From NCBI GenBank assembly GCA_030645915.1, contig JAUSNO010000013.1, positions 52,713-116,712 of the forward strand: a DNA stretch of 64,000 nucleotides, read 5' to 3'. Shown piece by piece: positions 56,292 to 64,000 of the stretch (positions within the stretch are counted from its first letter, which is position 1; each line of letters begins with the position of its first letter). This DNA comes from Undibacterium sp. (GTDB taxonomy: Bacteria > Pseudomonadota > Gammaproteobacteria > Burkholderiales > Burkholderiaceae_D). The notes beneath the pieces are model-generated. The model did no database searches, was not told where the DNA came from, and worked only from the letters and a program-made list of their open reading frames with translations. The position numbers and the translations under genes were made by a program.

Positions 56292-57428
56292 TTAAACAAT
56301 TCCCAAATGACTGGTGCCGGCAGACAAGTCACGGCCTTTTGCTTCCTTGCCGCGTAACTTAATCGCCAGTCGCAGCTCGTTGACAGAATCCGCGTTGCGC
56401 AAGGCATCTTCATAAGTGATCATATCCGCTTCATGCAAATCGAACAGTGCCTGGTCAAAGGTTTGCATGCCTAATTCGCCAGATTTTTTCATGATTTCTT
56501 TGATTTCATGGACATCGCCCTTGAAGATCAAATCGGAAATCAACGGTGTATTCAACAAGATCTCAATGGCCGCAACGCGACCTTTTTTTCCTTTGACCGG
56601 CAGCAAACGCTGCGAAATAATTCCTTTCAGATTGAGCGATAAATCCATCAGTAACTGAGGGCGGCGTTCTTCAGGGAAAAAGTTGATAATGCGATCAAGC
56701 GCCTGATTGGCGCTATTGGCATGCAGTGTGGCAAGGCATAGATGACCGGTTTCTGCAAAGGCGATGGCAAAATCCATGGTTTCGCGTTCGCGGATCTCGC
56801 CGATCTGGATAACGTCAGGCGCTTGCCGCAATGTGTTCTTCAGTGCAACGCCCCAATCTTCGGTATCTAGCCCAATTTCGCGTTGCGTAATGATGCAATT
56901 GCCGTGCGGATGCACATATTCAATCGGGTCTTCAATCGTGATGATGTGGCCGTAACTGTTGGCGTTACGGTAGCCTATCATTGCCGCCAGTGAAGTCGAT
57001 TTTCCGGAGCCTGTTGCGCCCACCATGATGACCAGGCCGCGCTTGGTCATCGCCACGTCTTTCAATTGTTCCGGCAATCCCAAATCTTCAAACTTGGGAA
57101 TTGCGGTGGTAATGGTGCGCATGACCATGCCTACTTTGCCCTGTTGCATGAAGGCAGATACGCGGAAACGCCCCATACCGCCCGGGTTGATCGCAAAATT
57201 ACATTCCTTGGTCGATTCGAATTCAGCCGCCTGTTTATCGCTCATGATGGCGCGCGCCAGATCAATGGTATGCGCCGCCGATAATGGCTGATTCGAGACG
57301 GGAGTCACTTTGCCATCAATCTTGAAGGCCGGAGGGAATTCTGATGTGATGAATAAATCCGATCCATTTTTGCTCAGCATCAGCCTGAGCAAGTCGTTCA
57401 TGAATTTAGTGGCTTGATCGCGTTCCAT
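56292..57428 (-). CDS. pilU: Type IV pilus ATPase PilU
   Basis: This 378-residue hexameric ATPase has the Walker A motif GATGSGKST (about residues 135-143), an Asp box and His box (IITIEDPIEYVH and GHLCLATLHANSA), and AIRERETMD-like IGEIRERETMDFAI. PilU works with PilT to power pilus retraction in twitching motility. It differs from PilT by the longer C-terminal tail (RGKEAKGRDLSAGTSHLGIV). It lies 62 bp downstream of pilT on the same strand, the standard order, and 8 bp upstream of the glutathione peroxidase gene. Confidence 0.95.
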   Translation of the reverse strand: MERDQATKFMNDLLRLMLSKNGSDLFITSEFPPAFKIDGKVTPVSNQPLSAAHTIDLARAIMSDKQAAEFESTKECNFAINPGGMGRFRVSAFMQQGKVGMVMRTITTAIPKFEDLGLPEQLKDVAMTKRGLVIMVGATGSGKSTSLAAMIGYRNANSYGHIITIEDPIEYVHPHGNCIITQREIGLDTEDWGVALKNTLRQAPDVIQIGEIRERETMDFAIAFAETGHLCLATLHANSANQALDRIINFFPEERRPQLLMDLSLNLKGIISQRLLPVKGKKGRVAAIEILLNTPLISDLIFKGDVHEIKEIMKKSGELGMQTFDQALFDLHEADMITYEDALRNADSVNELRLAIKLRGKEAKGRDLSAGTSHLGIV

Positions 57429-57490
57429 ATCTCTTCCCTTGTCGTTACTTGTTGGTACTTTGTCGGTACTTAATATTGTCTAACTATAGT

Positions 57491-58534
57491 TTAGCCAGGG
57501 AAGTTTTCCGGGATTTTTGCCGAGGCACGTGCCACGCTGGCCGAGATGACATTGCGGCGTACCAGGTCTGACAAGTTTTGATCCAGCGTTTGCATGCCAA
57601 CATTACTACCGGTCTGGATTGCAGAATACATTTGGGCAATCTTTGATTCGCGAATCAGGTTACGGATCGCCGGAGTGCCGACCATGATCTCGTGTGCCGC
57701 AACACGGCCGGAACCATCCTTGGTTTTGAGCAGGGTTTGCGAGATGACGGCCTGCAGGGATTCCGACAGCATTGATCGCACCATTTCTTTTTCTTCGGCG
57801 GGGAAGACGTCGACAATACGATCGATGGTTTTTGCAGCGGAAGAGGTATGTAAGGTCCCGAATACCAAGTGGCCCGTTTCTGCGGCTGACAGCGCCAAAC
57901 GGATGGTTTCCAGATCGCGCAACTCGCCAACCAGAATGACGTCCGGATCTTCCCGCAGTGCCGAGCGTAAAGCATTGTTGAAGGAGTGCGTGTGCGGCCC
58001 GACTTCGCGCTGGTTAATCAGACATTTTTTTGATTCGTGGACGAATTCAATCGGGTCTTCCACCGTCAGGATGTGGCCATACTCATGTTCATTGACATGG
58101 TTAACCATGGCCGCCAGTGTGGTGGATTTGCCTGAGCCCGTTGGCCCCGTGACGAGTACCAGACCCCTTACCTTCAGTGCAAACTCGGCAAAACTTTTAG
58201 GCGCATTGAGTTGCTCTAGCGATAAAATTTTGGACGGAATCGTTCGCATGACCGCTGCGGCACCGCGTTCCTGGTTAAATGCATTGACGCGAAAGCGCGC
58301 CAGTCCGGGGATGGAAAACGAGAAATCCACCTCCAGATTTTCTTCGTAAGCCTTGCGCTGTGAGTCATTCATGATGTCATAAATGAGACCATGCACGTCC
58401 TTGTGTTCCAACGGAGGCAAATTGATGCGCCGGACATCGCCATGTACACGTATCATGGGAGGCAAACCTGAAGATAAGTGAAGATCGGAGGCGTTATTCT
58501 TGACCGAGAATGCCAGTAATTCTGAAATGTCCAT
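57491..58534 (-). CDS. pilT: Type IV pilus retraction ATPase PilT
   Basis: This 347-residue protein is the expected PilT length and starts MDISELLAFSVKNNASDLHL as in other PilT proteins. It has Walker A GPTGSGKST (130-138), the Asp box ILTVEDPIEFVH, the AIRDLETIR-like GELRDLETIRLAL segment and the His box GHLVFGTLHTSSA. It retracts type IV pili by depolymerising pilin at the inner membrane. It is divergent from yggS with a 55-bp gap, the conserved arrangement in beta- and gammaproteobacteria, and is followed by pilU. Confidence 0.97.
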   Translation of the reverse strand: MDISELLAFSVKNNASDLHLSSGLPPMIRVHGDVRRINLPPLEHKDVHGLIYDIMNDSQRKAYEENLEVDFSFSIPGLARFRVNAFNQERGAAAVMRTIPSKILSLEQLNAPKSFAEFALKVRGLVLVTGPTGSGKSTTLAAMVNHVNEHEYGHILTVEDPIEFVHESKKCLINQREVGPHTHSFNNALRSALREDPDVILVGELRDLETIRLALSAAETGHLVFGTLHTSSAAKTIDRIVDVFPAEEKEMVRSMLSESLQAVISQTLLKTKDGSGRVAAHEIMVGTPAIRNLIRESKIAQMYSAIQTGSNVGMQTLDQNLSDLVRRNVISASVARASAKIPENFPG

Positions 58535-58589
58535 TTATAATTCCGATGAAATAATAGTGTAGGCGCTGAGAAATGTTACCAACCCGATT

Positions 58590-59294
58590 ATGTCCTTAAT
58601 ATCCGACAACTTGCAAGCCGTGCGTGCTGATTTGGCCGCTGACGCCCTTAACGCTGGGCGTGATCCGCAACATATTAACTTACTTGCCGTGTCCAAAACA
58701 TTCGGTGCCGATGCCGTAGTCGAAGCGGTCAGGGCAGGGCAACATTGTTTTGGTGAAAACTATCTGCAAGAGGCGCTCGATAAAATGCAGGCGGTTCACG
58801 CCTTGTTGCCTGACGTTACTCTCGAATGGCACTTTATAGGGCCCATCCAGAGCAATAAGACACGGCAGATCGCCGAGAACTTTAGCTGGGTACATTCAGT
58901 TGACCGTGAAAAAATTGCGGCAAGACTGTCGGAGCAGCGCCCTGAAGGAATGCCTCCGCTTAATGTCTGCCTTCAGGTAAATATCAGTGCCGAGGCAAGC
59001 AAAAGCGGGGTGTTGCCCTCAGATGCACTGCCCTTGGCGAAACGGATTGCCAATCTCAAGGGCTTGCATTTGCGCGGCTTGATGGCGGTGCCGGAAGCGA
59101 GTGAAGATCCGCTCGTGCAAAGGGCTGCGTTTAGCCGGTTACGTGAATTGAAACAGCAAATTGAAGCGCAAGGAATACCGCTCGATACACTATCGATGGG
59201 AATGAGTGGCGACATGAACGCAGCAATAGCGGAGGGTAGCACCATGGTACGTATTGGTAGCGCGATTTTTGGAAAGAGAACATATGCAACATAA
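58590..59294 (+). CDS. PLP homeostasis protein YggS
   Basis: This 234-residue single-domain alanine-racemase-like fold binds pyridoxal phosphate at Lys36 (LLAVSKTFGA). Other family motifs are GQHCFGENYLQEALDK, WHFIGPIQSNKTR and the phosphate-binding SMGMSGDMNAAIAEGSTMVRIGSAIFG. It has no known catalysis but keeps vitamin B6 and amino acid pools balanced. It overlaps the proC start by 11 bp, so the two are translationally coupled, and it is divergent from pilT. Confidence 0.95.
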   Translation: MSLISDNLQAVRADLAADALNAGRDPQHINLLAVSKTFGADAVVEAVRAGQHCFGENYLQEALDKMQAVHALLPDVTLEWHFIGPIQSNKTRQIAENFSWVHSVDREKIAARLSEQRPEGMPPLNVCLQVNISAEASKSGVLPSDALPLAKRIANLKGLHLRGLMAVPEASEDPLVQRAAFSRLRELKQQIEAQGIPLDTLSMGMSGDMNAAIAEGSTMVRIGSAIFGKRTYAT

Positions 59295-60111
59295 ATTGAA
59301 AATAGGTTTTATCGGCGGTGGCAATATGGCAAGCGCCCTGATCGGTGGCTTGATAGAAAAGTTAACGGTTCCCGCCAACATCCATGTGATCGATCCCAAC
59401 CAGGATGCGCTGATCAGAATGGAAAGCGAGTTTGGCGTATCGACAGCCCTGAGTATCGATGCCAGCCTGACGCAAATGGATGTCATCATTCTCTCGGTCA
59501 AACCGCAGCAGATGCGCGATGTGATCGGCGCGCTGGCGCCGTTTCTGTCCGGTCAATTGTTACTGTCGATTGCCGCCGGTATCCGCGCTAGCGACATATC
59601 GCGCTGGCTGGGTGGCTACGACAAGATCGTCAGAACCATGCCCAATACCCCGGCATTGATCGGTTTGGGTATCACTGGCCTGGTGGCAATGCCCGGCGTT
59701 GATTCAAGCCAAAGGCAGGCTGCGCAAGACATCATGCAAGCCGTTGGTGCCACTGTCTGGCTCGAAGATGAAAGTTTGATCGATGCGGTGACGGCGGTTT
59801 CAGGCAGCGGCCCTGCCTACGTGTTTTACTTTATCGAAGCCATGCAGCAGGCAGCGTTGGAACTAGGCTTGAATCAGGAGCAAGGCACACAACTGGCCAT
59901 CGCTACCTTCAACGGTGCCGCCCAGCTCGCGCTTCGTTCCAATGATCCGGTGTCGGTATTGCGTGAGCGGGTCACGTCCAAAGGCGGCACCACTTATGCC
60001 GCACTGTGCAGCATGGAAGAAAGCGGTATCCAGCCAGCAATCGTCAAGGCCATCAAGGCCGCCGCCAGCAGAGGAAAAGAGCTTGGCGATGAATTCGGTG
60101 ATCAGGTCTGA
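59284..60111 (+). CDS. proC: Pyrroline-5-carboxylate reductase
   Basis: This 275-residue NADPH-dependent reductase makes proline from pyrroline-5-carboxylate. The N-terminal GFIGGGNMASALIGGL binds cofactor, and the C-terminal dimer domain has VSGSGPAYVFYFIEAM and the signature VTSKGGTT. The ATG at 59284 overlaps the yggS end by 11 bp; the longer frame from 59254 lies fully inside yggS and is not preferred. A palindromic repeat follows 108 bp after the stop. Confidence 0.96.
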   Translation: MQHKLKIGFIGGGNMASALIGGLIEKLTVPANIHVIDPNQDALIRMESEFGVSTALSIDASLTQMDVIILSVKPQQMRDVIGALAPFLSGQLLLSIAAGIRASDISRWLGGYDKIVRTMPNTPALIGLGITGLVAMPGVDSSQRQAAQDIMQAVGATVWLEDESLIDAVTAVSGSGPAYVFYFIEAMQQAALELGLNQEQGTQLAIATFNGAAQLALRSNDPVSVLRERVTSKGGTTYAALCSMEESGIQPAIVKAIKAAASRGKELGDEFGDQV

Positions 60112-60219
60112 GGATAGGGTGATGAGTCGGGCATTCTGCTCGCTCAACGGCTGACTTACCGAGGCGTCAATGAACACGTCGCGCTGATAATCGTTTTCAT
60201 ATTTTATTTTTGAAAATAG

Positions 60220-60300
60220 GCACGGCCACCGCGCACTGTTCATGCGCCTCTTCAGCCACTCTGGCTTGAAAGGCGCATGAACAGTGCGTGGTAGGCATGG
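60220..60300. repeat. Palindromic repeat copy H
   Basis: CGCACTGTTCATGCGCCT and AGGCGCATGAACAGTGCG form a perfect 18-bp core stem with CCAC/GTGG ends. It lies 108 bp beyond proC and 163 bp past the end of the small lysine-rich gene, between convergent transcripts. Confidence 0.85.
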
Positions 60301-60367
60301 TCAATGGCGAAATCGAGTGGTAATTGCGCCAAGTGCTGGCGATTGACAGGTTCGGACAGCGATAGGC

Positions 60368-60416
60368 AAAAAAATAGAGGCGACTCAAATTCCGCAGGGA
60401 ATTGAATCCGCCTCTA
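60368..60416 (-). terminator. Terminator of the small lysine-rich gene
   Basis: On the minus strand TAGAGGCGGATTCAATTCC pairs with GGAATTTGAGTCGCCTCTA around a 4-base loop, followed by seven T. It ends the transcript of the gene at 60463-60573. Confidence 0.85.
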
Positions 60417-60462
60417 GTTGTCAGCACTGCATGTGTTACGTGCGTTACTGGTGTTAACTACC

Positions 60463-60573
60463 TTACATGCGCTTGGACGCTTCTTTCTTTACTTTCTTGG
60501 CTTCTTTTTTTTCTTTAGGGGATTTAGCCGGTTCTTTCTTGGTGGCTTTTTTACTGTCTTGACTCTTGCTCAT
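60463..60573 (-). CDS. Small lysine-rich protein (36 residues)
   Basis: This short gene encodes a 36-residue protein beginning MSKSQDSKKATKKEP and ending EASKRM, of which about 15 residues are lysine. It has no membrane segment. It is supported by a GGAG site nine bases before the ATG and by a strong intrinsic terminator 46 bp after the stop, so a defined monocistronic transcript is likely. The protein is strongly basic and probably unstructured; binding to nucleic acid or ribosomes is a reasonable guess. It is divergent from the RIO-kinase gene. It may be part of a small conserved family in relatives; this could not be tested here. Confidence 0.7.
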   Translation of the reverse strand: MSKSQDSKKATKKEPAKSPKEKKEAKKVKKEASKRM

Positions 60574-60766
60574 GATATTAACTCCGGTGTTGTAAATGAG
60601 GTGAAATTGCCACTTGTTTTCTTGTTCACTACGTGCTGATTATAGATCAATCACGCTATGCAGCGCGCATCTTGTTACTATTCGGTGTTGCAAAATTTTG
60701 TGCGTTCGATCTTGAAACGTATTTACTTAATTGCTCACACTATTAAATCGGGTTTCTTATTACTTA

Positions 60767-61612
60767 ATGAAAACACCAAAAAGAATTCAACCGTTAGTCG
60801 AAGAAGGCTTGGTCGATGAGGTTCTGCGCCAGCTGATGAGTGGCAAGGAAGCCACCGTGTATGTCGTGCGCTGTGGCGAAGAGATTCGCTGTGCAAAAGT
60901 GTATAAAGAGGCGAATCAACGCAGCTTTAAGCAGGCGGCATCCTATCAGGAAGGTCGTAAGGTCAAGAATAGCCGGCAGGCACGCGCGATGGAAAAAGGC
61001 ACGCGCTACGGCCGCAAGATGCAGGAAGAGGCGTGGCAAAACGCCGAGGTTGATGCGCTGTATAAGCTGGCGGCCGCTGGTGTCAAGGTGCCCAAGCCAT
61101 ATATCTGTTTTGAAGGCGTGTTGCTGATGGATCTGGTGACGGATGCCGCAGGCAATGCCGCGCCGCGCTTGAATGACGTGCAACTGACGAGCGAGCTGGC
61201 ATTGAAATATCATGCGCAATTGTTGCATCAGGTGGTGCTGATGTTGTGTGCCGGCGTGATTCATGGCGATCTATCCGAATTCAATATTCTGGTGGACGAT
61301 GAAGGCCCTGTGATTATTGATTTACCACAGGCGATTGATGCTGCGCATAATACCGAAGCGGGGGTTATGCTGGAGCGTGATGTCGCCAATCTGGCGACAT
61401 ATTTTGCGCAATTCGCACCGGAACTTGCGGCGACACAGTATGGTAAGGAAATCTGGAAACTTTATCTGGCAGGGCAATTGCGGCCAGATACGGTACTGAC
61501 GGGGCGCATTGCTGCGCATAAGCGACCGGCCGATGTCGGCGCGGTGATGCGTGAGATTGAACTGGCGCGGCGGGAGGAAGAAGAGCGCGTACGTTTTCAC
61601 CAGGAAACGTAA
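60767..61612 (+). CDS. RIO-type serine/threonine kinase
   Basis: This 281-residue protein is a RIO1-like kinase of the kind found scattered in bacteria. It has the nucleotide Lys in CAKVYKE (Lys44), the catalytic loop HGDLSEFN (166-173, Asp168 and Asn173) and the metal-binding Asp185 in IIDLPQAID. The RIO lid-like flexible segment lies near residues 55-90. Eukaryotic and archaeal RIO kinases act in ribosome maturation, but the bacterial role is unknown. The start at 60767 (MKTPKRIQP) is preferred to 60731, which adds 12 residues. It is divergent from the small lysine-rich gene. Confidence 0.9.
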   Translation: MKTPKRIQPLVEEGLVDEVLRQLMSGKEATVYVVRCGEEIRCAKVYKEANQRSFKQAASYQEGRKVKNSRQARAMEKGTRYGRKMQEEAWQNAEVDALYKLAAAGVKVPKPYICFEGVLLMDLVTDAAGNAAPRLNDVQLTSELALKYHAQLLHQVVLMLCAGVIHGDLSEFNILVDDEGPVIIDLPQAIDAAHNTEAGVMLERDVANLATYFAQFAPELAATQYGKEIWKLYLAGQLRPDTVLTGRIAAHKRPADVGAVMREIELARREEEERVRFHQET

Positions 61613-61673
61613 ATCAGCGGTGGATGGCGCTATGGGTTGCCGTCAATGCTGCTGACTGGTGCCGACTGATGCT

Positions 61674-61994
61674 TCAATCGTGATGGGCTGGCGCTGTCGC
61701 TTGCTGAATTTTTTTGAAGCCTGGTGCGACGAGCTGCCATATCTGCCACGCTGAGACGACTTTTTTTAGTACCGATACGATCCTGCGCGGTTTGACGATG
61801 ACTGTGGCGACCAAAATGCCTACGCCAAGAATGGGGCGCTGCGCTAGTTTTGCAGCGATTTGCATCCCCATATCCGCGAACGACAAAGTTTGTTTGAGCT
61901 GCTTGCCCTGCAAGATGAGGAGCATGCGTTCGGCCTGACTTTTGGTCACTAGGGCCTGGCGGCGAAGCCTGAGTTTTTCTGTGAATTTTGACAT
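61674..61994 (-). CDS. Conserved YqjK-like protein
   Basis: This 106-residue protein has a basic N-terminal helix (residues 1-30, KLRLRRQALVTKSQAERM) and a hydrophobic segment around 50-66. It is the last of three small genes that start with a DUF883 gene, the usual yqjD-yqjE-yqjK arrangement. The trio is linked to stationary phase and ribosome association in E. coli; the role of this member is not known. It starts 3 bp after the stop of the preceding holin-like gene, so the two are almost certainly cotranscribed. Confidence 0.65.
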   Translation of the reverse strand: MSKFTEKLRLRRQALVTKSQAERMLLILQGKQLKQTLSFADMGMQIAAKLAQRPILGVGILVATVIVKPRRIVSVLKKVVSAWQIWQLVAPGFKKIQQATAPAHHD

Positions 61995-61997
61995 GAT

Positions 61998-62381
61998 TTA
62001 AAGCTGCTCGTCCGTATCCACGACACCACGCAAAGTGGCGGTGTCGCGTTTCAGTTCTTCCAGGGAATAGCCAAATAATCTTGGTTTGTTGCGCATCGCT
62101 GTGCGCAACCACCAGCCAAGATAAATGGCAATGCCGGCGAACATGCCTATCAGCGAAAGCAACACCGCTTCGCGATGGCTATCCCAAAACATGACCACGA
62201 TGAGCAAGATGGCCAGCAAGATGGCAATTCCTGCACAGAACAGGGCAACGACTGTCCACAGAAGGTAAGAAGAATAGCGCGCCATTTCTTCTTCCACTTC
62301 TACAGATATCAATTCCAGCCGTGTATGTAAGGTGCCTAACAGTGTTCCTGCCAGACGGGCAAGCGAATCCGCAATAGCCAT
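61998..62381 (-). CDS. Phage holin family / YqjE-like membrane protein
   Basis: This 127-residue protein has two strong membrane helices (about residues 38-62 and 72-95) and an amphipathic N-terminal helix (LARLAGTLLGTLHTRLELISVEVEEE), the pattern of PF07332 Actinobacterial-holin-X/YqjE proteins. The name reflects similarity only; nothing suggests phage origin. It starts 3 bp after the DUF883 gene's stop and is followed after 3 bp by the YqjK-like gene, so it is the middle gene of the operon. Confidence 0.8.
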   Translation of the reverse strand: MAIADSLARLAGTLLGTLHTRLELISVEVEEEMARYSSYLLWTVVALFCAGIAILLAILLIVVMFWDSHREAVLLSLIGMFAGIAIYLGWWLRTAMRNKPRLFGYSLEELKRDTATLRGVVDTDEQL

Positions 62382-62384
62382 GCC

Positions 62385-62696
62385 TTATTTGCTGCGGCTG
62401 ATAAGCAAACCTATCAGCAATCCTACGCCGGCAGCAATGCCGGCAGATTGCCATGGGTTTTCTTTGACATAGACATCGGTGGCATGCGCGGCTTCTTTGG
62501 TCCGATTGATGACGATATCTTCAACGCGCGCCACTTCGGCTTTTGCATTTCTGAGGGTGGATTCAAACTTAGCCTTGGCTGATTTAAAGCCTTCCCCGGT
62601 TTGCTGTTCCGAGTTTTTCAGCAGCTCTTCCGCGTCTCTGATGACCAGATTCAGATCGTGCATGAGTTTTTCTTTATGACTGTTCATGGAGTTCAT
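62385..62696 (-). CDS. DUF883 family protein (YqjD/ElaB-like)
   Basis: This 103-residue protein has a long amphipathic helix (about residues 5-75, with HDLNLVIRDAEELLKNSEQQ) and a C-terminal membrane helix with glycines (about 84-100, AGVGLLIGLLISRS), exactly the DUF883 layout. E. coli YqjD and ElaB are tail-anchored inner-membrane proteins that bind ribosomes in stationary phase. It leads the operon with the YqjE-like and YqjK-like genes. An alternative start three codons in (62687) is equally possible. Confidence 0.85.
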   Translation of the reverse strand: MNSMNSHKEKLMHDLNLVIRDAEELLKNSEQQTGEGFKSAKAKFESTLRNAKAEVARVEDIVINRTKEAAHATDVYVKENPWQSAGIAAGVGLLIGLLISRSK

Positions 62697-62822
62697 GATG
62701 GTTCCTATCAGAGTGAATAATGTAACTATTGTTATAGTCTATGCTTCTTTCTTTGGCAATGTTTGAGATAGGTCAAAATATTCTCTGTACTGCAAGTAAG
62801 ATGATTTTATTTGGTCAGGCAT

Positions 62823-63689
62823 TCAACGGAAGGCATAATCAAGCACGATACCCACGAATACTGCTGCCCCCAGCCAATTATTATGTCGAAATGCAGCAAA
62901 GCAAGCCATTCTGTCGCGTCCACGGATTAAGAAATAATGGTAAATGGCACAGCCAGCTGCCATCAGCATCCCGGCAAGAAACCAGCTTCGCAAACCAAGC
63001 TGCCAGCCGCAAAAAATAATGAGGCAGAGGCTCAGCAAATAACACAGCATGATGGCGAAAACATCATATTGCCCGAAAGTGATGGCAGACGTCCTTATGC
63101 CGATCTTGAGATCGTCTTCCCTGTCCACCATGGCATATTCGGTATCGTAGGCAACGGCCCAAAAAATATTGGCAAGCAATAAGATCCAGGCGGTGCCTGG
63201 CACTGTATCTTGAACTGCGGCAAATGCCATGGGAATGCCAAAGCCGAAGGCGATACCCAGATAGGCTTGTGGAATGGCAAAAAATCGTTTGAAATAAGGG
63301 TAGCTGGCTGCGATGAGTACGGCTGCAATGGAGTATTGCCTGGTCAATGTATTCAAGGGCAAAATCAAGGCAAATGAAAGCAGCGCTAAAATGACGGCAA
63401 CCAGGACTGCCTCCCATCCATGAATCTTGCCACTGGTCAGAGGGCGTTCGGCAGTGCGCTTAACGTGTTTGTCAAAGTCACGGTCGGCATAGTCATTGAT
63501 CGCGCATCCGGCAGAGCGCATGAGGACTGTGCCAAGGGTAAAGATCAGGACTATTGTCCAATCCGGTTTGCCATCTGACGCGATCCATAGTGCGGCCAGG
63601 GTGGGCCAGAGTAGCAGTAATATGCCGATGGGCTTATCCAGGCGTATCAGCTGGAAGTAAAGGGTGAGGCGTGTGAATATCGCATTCAT
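62823..63689 (-). CDS. ubiA: 4-hydroxybenzoate polyprenyltransferase
   Basis: This 288-residue protein has about nine membrane helices and the two aspartate-rich loops of Ubi[13 protein letters not shown] (residues 65-76) and a [13 protein letters not shown] loop (about 185-197). It attaches the polyprenyl chain to 4-hydroxybenzoate in ubiquinone synthesis in the inner membrane. Supply of the isoprenoid comes from the MEP/IspA pathway, which is also encoded in this window. It lies 126 bp upstream of the DUF883 gene on the same strand. Upstream, a MITE-like repeat occupies much of its 5' flank. Confidence 0.96.
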   Translation of the reverse strand: MNAIFTRLTLYFQLIRLDKPIGILLLLWPTLAALWIASDGKPDWTIVLIFTLGTVLMRSAGCAINDYADRDFDKHVKRTAERPLTSGKIHGWEAVLVAVILALLSFALILPLNTLTRQYSIAAVLIAASYPYFKRFFAIPQAYLGIAFGFGIPMAFAAVQDTVPGTAWILLLANIFWAVAYDTEYAMVDREDDLKIGIRTSAITFGQYDVFAIMLCYLLSLCLIIFCGWQLGLRSWFLAGMLMAAGCAIYHYFLIRGRDRMACFAAFRHNNWLGAAVFVGIVLDYAFR

Positions 63690-63779
63690 GAAGTGGGTGC
63701 GAGCGATGTCGCTACAGTAAATCAGCGGGAATTATAAGCGCTAAAGTGGGGCGGTAGCTTTGTACAAACCAGGTGCTTA

Positions 63780-63938
63780 GGACTCGTTAGAAAATAACCT
63801 GAACTTTTTATCTGGCCATCACTGGCGCACTGCTGCGTTGTTCACCGCTTGCAGTGCTAGCACTGCGGCGCGTCGAACGCCTTGCATTGCATCCAGCCAT
63901 GTCCGATAAAAAATCCATTTTATTTCCTAACGAGCCCC
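63780..63938. mobile_element. MITE-like element with 40-bp inverted ends
   Basis: The left end GACTCGTTAGAAAATAACCT and the right end AATAAAATGG...CTAACGAGCC (read from the other strand as GGCTCGTTAGGAAATAAAAT) are imperfect inverted repeats that continue with TTTTTATC and CAT. Between them is a GC-rich core with the perfect 16-bp palindrome GCAGTGCTAGCACTGC. No transposase is encoded, and the short open frame inside is not a credible gene. It lies about 90 bp upstream of ubiA. Confidence 0.6.
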
Positions 63939-63955
63939 TAAATTTAGTCAGCCGG

Positions 63956-64000
63956 CTATTGCGCGGTAGCGGTCTCGTCAAGCATCGTGACACCTGGCAA
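63956..64000 (-). CDS. Possible C-terminal end of the next gene
   Basis: From the window edge a minus-strand frame encodes LPGVTMLDETATAQ and then stops at 63956. The sequence looks like an ordinary protein tail, and gene order in relatives would place a same-strand gene here. Fourteen residues cannot identify the protein. Confidence 0.3.
   Translation of the reverse strand: MPGVTMLDETATAQ

Noticed and set aside
61998..62381. Holin-family name as a sign of prophage
   Set aside because: The gene is in the housekeeping yqjD-yqjE-yqjK order and no other phage gene is nearby.
63808..63993. 61-residue minus-strand reading frame at the window end
   Set aside because: It lies within the MITE-like element and its inverted end.

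Overview
This window looks like the chromosome of a betaproteobacterium of the order Burkholderiales, most likely Oxalobacteraceae (Undibacterium-like). The genus is inference. The basis is moderate GC, the gene orders dxs-ispA-xseB, pilU-pilT facing yggS-proC, and yqjD-yqjE-yqjK next to ubiA, a DUF1631 protein, and a lipase with a lipase-specific foldase. No rRNA, tRNA, CRISPR array, plasmid function or prophage was seen.

Layout. 1-7.3 kb holds housekeeping genes: the anmK end, a DsbA-family protein, alaC, a second-type hisC, an aldo/keto reductase and a PAS-GGDEF-EAL protein. 7.5-11.9 kb is an unusual minus-strand trio: an Lnt-like acyltransferase with a long extra membrane domain, a single-pass membrane protein and a secreted SGNH hydrolase. 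12.7-35.7 kb is a pectin-utilisation locus. 36-38 kb is a low-GC ankyrin gene framed by a ~250 bp repeat in inverted orientation. 38.4-64 kb holds a LysR/FAD-oxidase pair, a cobalamin adenosyltransferase, isoprenoid genes, DUF1631, lipase plus foldase, a lone Rieske oxygenase, an EamA transporter, a sulfurtransferase, a C1 peptidase, a ZIP transporter, glutathione peroxidase, PilT/PilU, YggS/ProC, a tiny lysine-rich protein, a RIO-type kinase, the yqj-like membrane trio and ubiA.

How the pectin locus works together. A TonB-dependent receptor would import oligomers. A rhamnogalacturonan acetylesterase, a polygalacturonase fused to a pectin methylesterase, a Tat-exported GH28, a GH43 lipoprotein, a GH105 and a DUF4861 protein process the polymer outside the cytoplasm. 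An ExuT-like MFS carrier imports galacturonate. Uronate dehydrogenase, an SMP-30 lactonase, galactarate dehydratase, 5-dehydro-4-deoxyglucarate dehydratase and 2-oxoglutarate semialdehyde dehydrogenase form a complete oxidative route to 2-oxoglutarate. Two FadR/GntR regulators each lie next to a different candidate operator family.

Non-coding structure is rich. Seven copies of a palindromic repeat lie 12-108 bp past gene 3' ends. In five of them the stem core differs between copies but stays paired. There are also MITE-like elements, clear hairpin terminators and operator clusters.
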